In this document: in pieces, positions 35,925-45,831 of the stretch
Layout of the letters: the number at the start of each line of letters is the position of its first letter
Position numbering within the stretch: position 1 is the first letter of the stretch
Source of the DNA: Rhizophagus irregularis
Lineage: Eukaryota; Glomeromycota; Glomeromycetes; Glomerales; Glomeraceae
DNA: 64,000 nucleotides
Assembly (NCBI RefSeq): GCF_026210795.1
Contig: NC_089442.1
Location: 3,162,001 to 3,226,000 of the forward strand
Direction: 5' to 3'
Notes under the pieces: model-generated
Database searches by the model: none
Told to the model about the DNA's origin: nothing
Seen by the model: only the letters and a program-made list of their open reading frames with translations
Translations under genes and position numbers: made by a program

Positions 35925-37446
35925 TTAATCAAGTTTTTGCATAAATTGATAAATGTCGAAGTGTAAATCATTGTATTTTTGAACTTTAATATTATATAAC
36001 TTAAATTCCTTCACTTCATCACTAAAATCAAACAATTCATTATAAAGATTCCTAAAATTCAAATACCTGACTCTTTTCTCCTTCATTATATATTTTTTTA
36101 TATAAGGTAAAATAATATCATTATTATTTTTCTGATTCAAATCTCTAATTAACAATTTCTTAATAAAAGTACCTTTGGAATTTTTTAGGAATACTTCAAA
36201 ATCACTTGCTTCAATGCAGAGAGTCAAATCTAAATATTCTAATTTAGAAGGAAGGATTTGTCCTAAATTTTGTAATCCATTTAATTTAAATCTTTCACTA
36301 CTAATAAAAAGACAATTAAGATTTTGTTTTATATTTTCAATCAAATTGAGTACTACTGGATAAATAATCTCATTTTTGATTCCATCAATATCAAGAAATT
36401 TGATACTTTTACAATATTTTATAACTGATTCAAGTATTTGTTGTTTAAGTTCGCTCCAGAAATACCCTAAACGATTGACACTGAAATTCTTTAAATAACC
36501 ACCAGATTTTTGTAATAATAATAATAATGATTCATCAATTTCTGATGTTGCATTTATGAATAAGGATTTTAATTTAAATGGTTTGATTAAATTAAGAATT
36601 TGTTGAATAAAACTAATATTTAAAAAACGACAATAAATGATATGAACAGATTCTAAAACATTTAATTGTTCAATTGTCTTATCTAAATTGATTATACCTT
36701 TAAAATCGACACGATAAAATGTAATTGTATTTAAGGTATTTGAACAATTAGAATCTTTTGATGATAATAATGATTGATAAAAAAGAAATTCCTTATTACT
36801 ATGTAAACTTAATAAAATATTTTTAAGATTTTGATGTAAATTGATTACTTGTAATACACGATTGATAATTAGCATATTATTGTCATTATTAGTTCTTAAA
36901 ATAAAAAGTTTTAGATTTTTAATATTGCGAATGAAATTTGGATTTTGTAAAATTAACTCAAGAATGCCATCGAAACATCTGATACAAAAATTTATCTCAA
37001 TTTCAAGGGTATGTAAATTTACTTCATTTTCAACAAATATTTTTAATAATGATATAATTAATTTTTTAATATAATATAAATTATTAAATCCGCTAGCAGT
37101 ATAAAACCAATTTTCAACAGAAGTAACAATCTTCAACAAATTCAAATATTTTATAAAACTAGGATAATTGAAAAGTGTATTTGAAAGTAATAAATTTTTA
37201 GTAATTTTATATTTATTAATATTGTTTTTAATTCACCATTTAAATTATGTAGGTAAATTTCAATAAAGTTATAATTTCTAGTAGGTATTGAAAATGGATT
37301 TTCCCTAATAATGGAATCGCTAAACGACACCAAAATCTGTTAACTAAAATACATGAATATAAGGTTGAATAATCATTCTGAAAGTACTTTATAATATTCT
37401 CTGTTAATTCAGGTAAATTTCCTGAAAATATTTTTGAACATGACAT
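35925..37446 (-). pseudogene. F-box/leucine-rich-repeat protein gene with two frameshifts
   Basis: It starts at 37446 with MSCSKIFSGNLPELTENIIK and SCILVNRFWCRLAIPLL, a typical N-terminal F-box of the large Rhizophagus-type F-box family. Near 37304 one base seems missing (IPLL then ENPFSIPTRNYNFIEIYL in another frame), and near 37210 the frame shifts again to NTLFNYPSFIKYLN and TSVENWFYTA. From there an uninterrupted 406-codon frame continues to 35925, with repeating leucine-rich units (NLKLFILR, LNVLESVHIIYC, KLEYLDLTLC). F-box proteins are substrate receptors of SCF ubiquitin ligases and the LRR part would bind the substrate. The two shifts sit in A/T runs, so either recent inactivation or sequencing error could explain them. 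Confidence 0.75.
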
Positions 37447-38092
37447 TGTAAGCGAAGAGGCGAAAGAGAAAAAGAAAGTATTTGTGTATCACATTTCACT
37501 ACCGGATAAAATTATATTAATTTCGGAATGGTGATATTCGATATTGTCGCACAATTATTGTGTGTAACATGTTTAATAACTAAATTTACCTCTAAAAAAT
37601 TACTCAAATGTTAGAATGAATATTGTTGGGTTTCACCGACTATAATTATTAAATAAAAAATTTAACAACTAGATTATTTGATATGAAGTCAAAGATTTAG
37701 TCACAATTTGTTATAATTTGTCGATCATTTACTTTGAACTTTCTTTTCGATTACTAATAGATAACCATGTGTTTTAATATTTATATTTTTAATTGTTCAA
37801 GAGTAACAGGTAATTAGTATCTGAAACTGATTCTTAGAGATTTATAAATAATATCGTGTTTTAAAGAAAATGAAAAATTTTTGGCAGGTGCACAAATTAT
37901 ATAACCTTTCTATAATTCTATAAACGGTAGTTCGTTAATTTCACATGATTCTGTGTTATAGTACCCAAGAAATTACTAAAGTGGTGATAAATCAAAACTC
38001 TAAAATTAGATTTGGTTATGATCAACTTTTTTACATATATATATATATAAAAAAACATACAACTACCACAATTTTTCGTAACATTCAACATT
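37447..38092. promoter_or_regulatory. Divergent intergenic region with a TATA-rich tract
   Basis: This 646-bp gap separates the minus-strand F-box gene from the plus-strand GTPase gene and must hold both promoters. A (TA)n stretch at 38035-38052 lies about 45 bp before the ATG at 38093. Nothing else was recognised. Confidence 0.4.
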
Positions 38093-41000
38093 ATGGTTGA
38101 TAATAAAGTGATAACAATACACGAACAATGGCATCCTATTCTAGGTAAAGAAATACCTTTGATTGAACCCTACCATTACGTTAAATTAAGTAGAATTTTG
38201 TCACCACCAAAATTATTGGCTCATGAAAGTGGAAGTGTAGGCAAAGTTCTTCCATATATCCGACAGAAAGTTAAGATGTGGGGAGCTGATGTTCTTAGAG
38301 CAGAAAATATTAAAACTTTGATCGATGAAGATGATGAACTTTCTGATGAAGAGTCAATGATAGATGAAAGCCAAGATTTAAAGAGAAATCAATTGTCTCG
38401 GTTTGATTGCATTGCTAGTTTGCTTGCCTCTGCTGAATGTACTGTGGCTCAAGATATTTTTCGAACTTTATCACAATTTCCAATTGCATTTCCCTTGGTA
38501 TTACCTGAATTAGATGAAGCAGGAAAATTTAAAGTAATGCTTCCCTCATTTACTGGTCCAATTATTAAATGGGAAACAAAGCCTGGAACAATTATTGAAA
38601 ATCACCTTTTCAATGATCCATTCCAATTAATAGTCGCTGTTCGAATCGGAAATAATTCTTCAGGCAAAAGTACTATTCTTAATCAATTAATGGCCTCGAA
38701 TACTATGTTCTCTTCACGTTCTGATCCAAGAGCAGAATATGGAATACCACATATGATCAGCGGAAGCATCGAGTTTACCTGGCTGACCAAAGAAACCTGT
38801 AGCATAAGTTTATGGAATGATGTTTTTGAAAACTACTATAAAGAAGGAACAAATAAAATTATATTGCTCGCAAATTTACATGTGATGCCTTAGATTATCC
38901 AAATCAAATTCAATTTTTAAAACAATTCCCTTCTAGTTTCTTGGTTTTTTTAATGTCTGGATATACTGAAAATAAATTAAATGAATTTAAAGTCCAAATT
39001 GGTTCCAAAAAAGTGGTATATGGCTACGTAAGTGACGAAAAAAAGGATAAACACACAATTAATATTAATCATTTAATGCACGACAGAACAATGAAGAAAG
39101 TACGTATGATGTTCAAGGAAGCTTTAGATATTGATAATTCGGATACTTTGCCATTCAAGATCAGTGAAATAAAATTGGGAAAATCGCTTCAATTTAGTGA
39201 AGATATTGAATTTCATGTGTCTCAACTTTTGGTAGATTATGTTAAAGAAAAAACTTGTCGTCACATTAAACTAAATGTTATGCAACTTCAAAGAAGACAA
39301 CAATCTGATGATGGTCTCCAAATTTGGAAAAATAATTCTGAATTGCAAGTATTAATTCAATTATTTAAATTCGTTCTAAAACTACCCATTAACAAAAGAA
39401 TACAAGCTTTAGCACACCTTGAAAGAGAAATATCCAGGCTCTCTATGATAGAATCTTCTAAAGCTCGAAATCAGGCTGTATTGAAAAATGAAGAATTACG
39501 TAAATCCAGTTTGGTCAACAGGAGTCAAAAAGATGAGAAAACAATTCAAGATGAAATTGCAAAAATTTGGGCAGAAGTTGATGACATGAGTTTAGGTTTA
39601 GAACACTTTTTCCGTGAATTGGGACAACTATATGAAATTTTTTCTGTTAATAATCCAAGTGATGAAATCATTTTGAAATTACCTAAACTTTATTCAGAAT
39701 TATTAATTAGTGGACACACTATAGAATTAGTTAATGGGGATACTGGAACTATGTCAGAAACTTGGTTCTCGGCTATTTGCCAACATATTTGTAATGAATA
39801 TCCTAATCTTAAAATTTTCGTGATCAGTATACTTGGTTTGCAGTCATCAGGAAAATCTACTCTATTGAATGCTCTTTTTGCATGTAGATTTGCTGTTTCA
39901 GTTGGACGTTGTATTAGAGGTCTTTTTATGCGGCTATTATTTTTGGAAAAAGATTTATCAGACGAACTTAATATTGATGCATTTATCTTGATTGACAGTG
40001 AGGGTCTTGGTGCATCAGAAAAGATGAACGATCCAGAATCAGAAAAGAAAGATCGAAAATTAACAACTTTTGCGATGGGCGTTAGTAATTTAACAATTCT
40101 CAATGTACTTGGAGAATCAACGCGAGACTTGGCACGTCTTGAAAAAGCTGGAATGGCACCTGATATTCTTATGGTACAGCATGTTTCTGAACGAAATATA
40201 ACAAAAATATCCGAGCCAGAGGAAAAATTTCGGGAAGCTCTTCGGGAAGCTTTAAAAATAGCTAACGAACAAGATCAAGAAATGGGAATTTCTAATACAG
40301 ACTGTTTTCATATTCTTGATGAAAGAATACAAAATGGCCAGCTTCTCAAACCATTTAGACCATTTAAAAATGGTGCAACTGCTTACGCTCCACCGTCAGA
40401 ACAATATCATGAAGATGTTGTCAATCTCTATAATTCTATAATTGAAGACAGTAAGAATTCTAAAAACAAAATTAAATTTTCAACGTGGTATTCATTAATT
40501 CAGAGTTACTGGAAGGCAGTCTCTAATGAGAACTTTGCTGTTCGTTTCAAAAATATCAAAGAAATTTATGAATTTATTGATTCTGGTAAACGAATCACAA
40601 AGTTGAAGGAAACAATTGACAGATCATTCCAAAAACATAAGGAATCAATTATGCAAGAAGTTCGTTCTAAACTTCTGAATTGGTCTCCAAATGACAAGTC
40701 AAACATAAATTCAATTCTTCGAAATGAATGTTTAAAATTAATTAATGAGAAACTAAGAAACGTCCCAGATTGTAATATTAAATGTGAATATGAGGAAATA
40801 GATAAAGAAGAATCCAAATTTGAGTTTGAGTTTAACATTAAAATCAAATGTGAAGAATGTGAGAAAACAAATAAAGAAAGAATTGAATTAGAAGAGTACC
40901 TTCGGGATAAAAATAATGAGAAGTGTGAAATGGAAGCTAAACAAACGATTGAAAATTATATCAAACTTAATCGTAAATCTTTATTCACAAAACTTACTCA

Positions 41001-42669
41001 AATGCTTGAAACCAGCTTTATTCGAAAAGGTATTTCATCTGAATCTTCCGACATAGTAATTAACACACATTTAGAAAATATTCTAAAAAACATGTCAAAT
41101 GAAGGATTATCTAATCAGCAACGGCAACAAAAAATCGATGACGTATGGAATTTATTACAACAACATATGTTATCAAAAGATAATACTATACCAATAGAAG
41201 AAAAAATAAATAAAGAGATTAAAGATGAATATTATTTATTACCAAGAGAAATTTATCATCAATACATAAAAGGAAATATACCAGATTTATCTAACCGTAA
41301 AGCATATAAAATAATTAGCAAGCCATATTTAGATCATTTTTCACAATTTATAGAAACGAAAGAACTCGTGGTTCTTGAGGACAAGCTTGATAATTTGATA
41401 GATGATATTTTAAAAGAAAAAGCTGCTTATTATTTTTATCATGGAATTATACGTGATCTCAAAAATAGAATATTAAAAATTTGCCCAAATTATTATTTGC
41501 CCGAGTTCAAATGGAATGTTCACTTATATGCTTTGTTGATGTTTAAACCAAAAATGATTAGTTGCCAAGAAAAATGGGATAAGGAAAATACTCCGCTTGG
41601 CATACTTAATTAAAAAAAAGATGAATATTTAAAGATAATTAATATTCGGCTCCAATATGGACATACACTTGTTTCTGAGGGTCATATCGTTGCGGATTAT
41701 TTAATGAGAGTAATTCACAAAAAAGCCATGAATGCAGGAAATAATGAACGAAAAGATTCTGTACGTAATATCGCTTGGTTAATCTGTGCTGAATCAATTA
41801 GACTTAAATACTTTGAAAATCTTGCTGAAAAAGTTCATAATGGTGAAAAAGAAGATGCCATACGACATTTTTTGAATCCAAAACGATGCATAGAAAGTTG
41901 GTTTGTACGTACAATTAATAGTAATTCAAGCGGAAACCCAGAACAAAAATATAAAGATACTTTTAGTGCAGAATTCAAACGAGTACTTCAAGAAATTCGT
42001 ACCTGTCACAGTTATGAGGAAATAAAGAAATTTGTAAACAATTACATGATTCAGGTTGATAATGTTGATTACAAATTAGATCTTTACGGTCAAATTACGG
42101 AAAATGATTTAAAAATATTCCAAGACATTATCGAGAAAGAACTTGAAACTAAAGGGAATAATCATCCTCCAAGACGAGAACCTTTTCAAAAGCCATCTGA
42201 TGACAAATCAATCATGGAAAGGCTTGGTTGTACCGAAGCATGCTATTTGTGCGGGGCTTTGTGCTGGGGATCTCGGGATCATCATGAAAACGTTGACGAA
42301 ACAAAAATACATCATTCTAGCCATCAATCCGCTGGTCTTGCATGTGTAACTAATGACACGGACGAACTTGTAGCAACGCCATGTCATAATAGAACAGATG
42401 ACACGAACATGTGGTATTTTAACAAGAACGAATCAACAAAAAGAAGTTTTGCAAAAGTCCAAGATTTTTCAGATTGGAAATTTGATGATCCTCATTGCAT
42501 GCATGTTTTTAACGATCTTATGTGTTGGTTCTTTGATAAGTTACATAAAGATTTGGCAAAAAGTCGTAACTTAAAACCAGCATCTTATGATGATTTGAAG
42601 AAAAACGGGTGTTTATCCTTGAATTATAATGATATTATTAGCACACTCAAAACAAAAATCGGAGAGTAA
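38093..42669 (+). pseudogene. VLIG-type very large GTPase, one frameshift and one in-frame stop
   Basis: An intronless frame of about 1,525 codons once joined. Part 1 (38093 to about 38880) carries a first P-loop, GNNSSGKSTILNQL, at about residue 186. One base appears missing near 38882, after which DALDYPNQIQFLKQF continues in the next frame. Part 2 has the main GTPase domain: P-loop GLQSSGKSTLLNALF at about residue 580 and a G3-like IDSEGLG at about 635, followed by a long helical region. A TAA at 41611-41613 interrupts, but the same frame carries on (VSEGHIVADYLMRV). The tail (from about 42235) has CYLCGALC, HHSSHQSAGLACV and ATPCHN, the Cys/His pattern of the VLIG/GVIN1 C-terminus. Vertebrate homologues are interferon-induced; fungal functions are unknown. 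Only two lesions in 4.6 kb suggest recent decay or sequence error. Confidence 0.85.
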
Positions 42670-43193
42670 GTACTGTATCTCAACGGTCAGTCAAAGAAAA
42701 AAAAAATTTACATTTATAAGATAAGCTAATCAGATAGTAATTTACCTTCCAATTTAAATTCTTTAAGAATGTTTAACACTATTTTAGTAAATAAAAAGAT
42801 TGCATACTTTTTTTCATGTAACATAGAATTAATTTGAAACAATTATTTGCGTTATACATAAACTGCCACCTTTCCTGATTAACTATTCTTTCTTTCCTAC
42901 TATGAGTATTAATTATATTAAATATATAATGAGGACAAGGAAAAATTTATCCGATAGCCACATGATTTATTTTTTCATGTTGGAAATCAGGAAACTCTTG
43001 ATCTGAAATTGGGGATAAAACTTATTGCATAATTTAAATGTATTCAGAATCTTGAATTGCCGATAAAAATAACGGGATTCGGTTGAGATCGTGTGATTAT
43101 TATGCGCTAAATTAACATCAGTTGGGTATTGATAATGTAGGACCAACTGGAAGATTCGATCGCTCGTATCCGGTCTTCTGTGGCGCACTATTA
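42670..43193. other. Intergenic
   Basis: No gene supported. The minus-strand frame at 42967-43206 overlaps the end of a TIR element and is not accepted. Confidence 0.4.
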
Positions 43194-43841
43194 CAGCAAA
43201 ATTCAAAATATACGGGACACTTGAGAAATTTGATTGTCGGGTTGTCGGGTAGCCGGGTTACTCGGCAGTAGGTTATTTATTAGAAAAGTATAAATAACAC
43301 GTGACATGAGTATAATAGTAGTACAGTCAACTCTGGATATAACGAACCCTCCGTTCCAGGAGGTTTAGTTCGGTATATAGTGAATTCGTTATATAATATA
43401 CCGAACTAGTTTTCTTTATAGGTAATTTAGGCCAAATTTGTAATGCTGGCCAAAATTATAATTTCTTTTAACATAAATTTTCGAAAAAATTACTAGTAAT
43501 TCTGGCCAGCACTATAAAATTGGCCTGGACTACTATATAGTCACATGACCGTTCGTTATAGAAAGTATAAAGTTATTATATAGCTGATATATAGGGGCTG
43601 GTTAAGTTTGGTTCGGATGCGTTATATAGTGTTTTATTATAAAAGTTCGTTATATCCAGTGAAATTATTTATAAAAAATCGGTTCTGGAAATTATGATTC
43701 GGTATAGCGAGGTTTCGGTACAAACAGGTTCGTTATAACCAGAGTCGACTGTATATCAGATTATATAATAACCTACTGCCGGCTGCCCGACAACCCGACA
43801 ATCAAATTTCTCAAGTGTCCCGTATATTTTGAATTTTGCTG
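43194..43841. mobile_element. TIR element with about 80-bp ends, host of a nested MITE
   Basis: The left end TA-CAGCAAAATTCAAAATA (43194) and right end TATTTTGAATTTTGCTG-TA (ending 43841) are inverted copies. The arms run about 80 bp inward through ACGGGACACTTGAGAAATTT, GATTGTCGGGTTGTCGGG and CAGTAGGTTAT. TA flanks fit a Tc1/mariner-type insertion. Nearly all of the middle is a second element (43324-43751). Confidence 0.7.
43324..43751. mobile_element. Nested MITE, CAGTCAACTCTGGATATAAC ends
   Basis: The left end TA-CAGTCAACTCTGGATATAA and right end TTATAACCAGAGTCGACTG-TA are inverted copies. Interior copies of TTCGGTATATAG and TTCGTTATA repeat. It contains a GGCCAG palindromic unit at 43430-43540. 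The TA flanks and CAGT ends are typical of pogo/Tigger-like or other Tc1/mariner-group MITEs. Confidence 0.7.
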
Positions 43842-44017
43842 TAAACTGTTTATCTATCATGAAATTGTTTTATAATGGCAGACGAAGGATAAGCTATTCT
43901 AGAGGAGATAACAGTTTATCAGTTGGGGCCGACTTTAAGCCATACTTTGAATAAAGATAAACGTAGATCCATACAGACCATATGCTATAATTTGAAAATG
44001 GGTCTGAATTATTTAGA

Positions 44018-44190
44018 CACTAATATTTTATTTGACAGATTATATCGGTAAATGATTTTAAATGATTAACCATAGAAATAATAGAATATTGGAACAATCG
44101 TTGTTACTGAATTTTGGACAGCTTACAAGATATAAATTGTAAAGTGCTAGCTATTATTCTAAAACTCTTTTCACTTAAGAGGAGGTTGTT
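44018..44190. repeat. Dispersed repeat, copy 2 (partner at 26.42 kb)
   Basis: Same order of blocks as 26421-26610, including TCGGTAAATGATTTTAAATG, GTTACTGAATTTTG and CACTTAAGAGGAGGTTGTT. It abuts a kinase-gene relic directly. Confidence 0.55.
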
Positions 44191-44335
44191 GAGGCCGCCA
44201 TCACATTCATCAATCTCTTTATTTCCTGATGTTCAATATGGAAAGTTTTCTTTCATGGCATTAGTTTCGCAAGCACCATCCAAAAGATATTCGAGGTTTA
44301 CCGCATTCTGGACAATCTTTCAGTTCTTTGGAATA
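44190..44335 (-). pseudogene. Relic of a kinase-family zinc-ribbon N-terminus
   Basis: On minus, KELKDCPECGKPRISFGWC is followed by LRN, a stop, CHERKLS, and after a frame change TSGNKEIDEC. The combination C-x2-C...W-C...C with a following (W)TSGNKEIDE is the hallmark I know from the N-terminal region of the expanded protein-kinase family in Rhizophagus. The tryptophan codon of the motif is TGA here. The kinase domain is missing and the dispersed repeat starts where the sequence ends. Confidence 0.5.
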
Positions 44336-45762
44336 AATTTATTTCCTTGTTGATAAGATAAATTTTCCTTCATTTTGTCGAAATTATTAATCAAGTAAAT
44401 TATTGTTGATCACGTGTAACAACGACCGTGATTTTTAAATCCGAAAAAATTATGAAATTGTTGCTCATATTTATCAAAATTTATGTTTGCATATTATAAT
44501 CCTTTAAATGGCAAGTCAATTAACACTCTATGTAATCATTTTTCGGACTTATAAATTTACTGATTTCGACTAGTTTGCTGAACTCTAATAAAAGCCAAAA
44601 TCAAACTTTTCAGTCTGAAGTCTGAACTATACGTGTATTTAAATATTACAGAAATTTTTAAGCTGGCTTAACATGGATATATGAAAATAAACTAAAAGTT
44701 TGAGAAAAAAAAATGATTTTGGAGTTTGGACTTAATGGTAATTATATCTACTTTTGATATACTAATCGGTTTCTTTTCTCTTTAATTTTAGTGATAAAAA
44801 ATTAAAAACCAATGACAATTTCATGATTTTACATATACTATCAGAGATTATCAGAGATGATACTTTTCGAAGTTATTCATCATAACGAAAAATTAGGAGA
44901 AGTTGATGAAGTAAGTTATTTACTTTGTTTTATTAAAAATGTGTTATTATTAAAATGCGGTTATTAAAATATTTGGATTTTTTGTTCCAATTTCTCCCAT
45001 TAACTGACTCCAAATTTAAATACAATATCAATATTATAATTAATTTAATAAATTTTTTTTTGAAATATTACATTGATGGAATATTCTTGAACCATTTTTT
45101 TTTTGCAACGATATTAAAAGTATTTGGTTAAGTTGTTTGATCGCCACCGCTAAATATCGCATACCCACCAAATGAAATGTTATTACCTAAGAGCTAAGAT
45201 AGTGATACGTCTATTTGGTGTTTTTTTTTTAAAGCCGGAAATTTCGAAATACGGGCAACTCCTAAAAAGTTCATTGTAACTGATGGATGCAAAAAAAAGA
45301 ATTGATCAGATTACCCGCGAAACGTTACAAATATATTCGTCATATTATACAAATATTTTAAATCTTTACTATTCTAAACACTTTCAAGATAAGGACAAGT
45401 TCTTTATCTAAGATTTTTAAATAGGACAAATTATTTATGTATAAAAGTAAGTTAAAAAGAAAATTTCAAATTTTCCACAAAAAAAAAAACTATTGATTAT
45501 TCGTTGCGTTTGAATACTATAAAATATTTTTTTTCTTGTTTACAAATTTAAAATAAGTTTATTGATCGGTACCGCATTTTCTAATAAAAAAATTGTTCCC
45601 AGCAAAATAATGGTAAGTAAAGGAAGAGAATATGACTAATTCTCAACATAAACCCGCTTTTACCCTAACTTAATCCTAAATTTCGCTTGCAAAAAAAAAA
45701 CAATTGTTTTTATTTATATATATTGGTGGTGGTGGATTTATTTTAAATTCTTGTTATAAGTT

Positions 45763-45831
45763 GTTAATTATATCTTTCCTTGAAAGGTATTTACATTTGG
45801 GATAAATTTCATGATTATCACCCATATTAGA
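45763..45831 (-). pseudogene. Relic of the 3' end of a TPR gene, split by an insertion
   Basis: GTTAATTATATCTTTC, ACATTTGG and ATCACCCATATTAG occur in the same order as in the last exons of the TPR genes (55477-55620 and 61958-62095), but with internal deletions. It therefore looks like a decayed copy of that gene end. The 2.6 kb retroposon-like element is inserted within the conserved ATCACCCATATTAG string. Confidence 0.45.

Noticed and set aside
39690-40847. Minus-strand frames within the VLIG gene
   Set aside because: They are shadows of the strongly coding plus strand.
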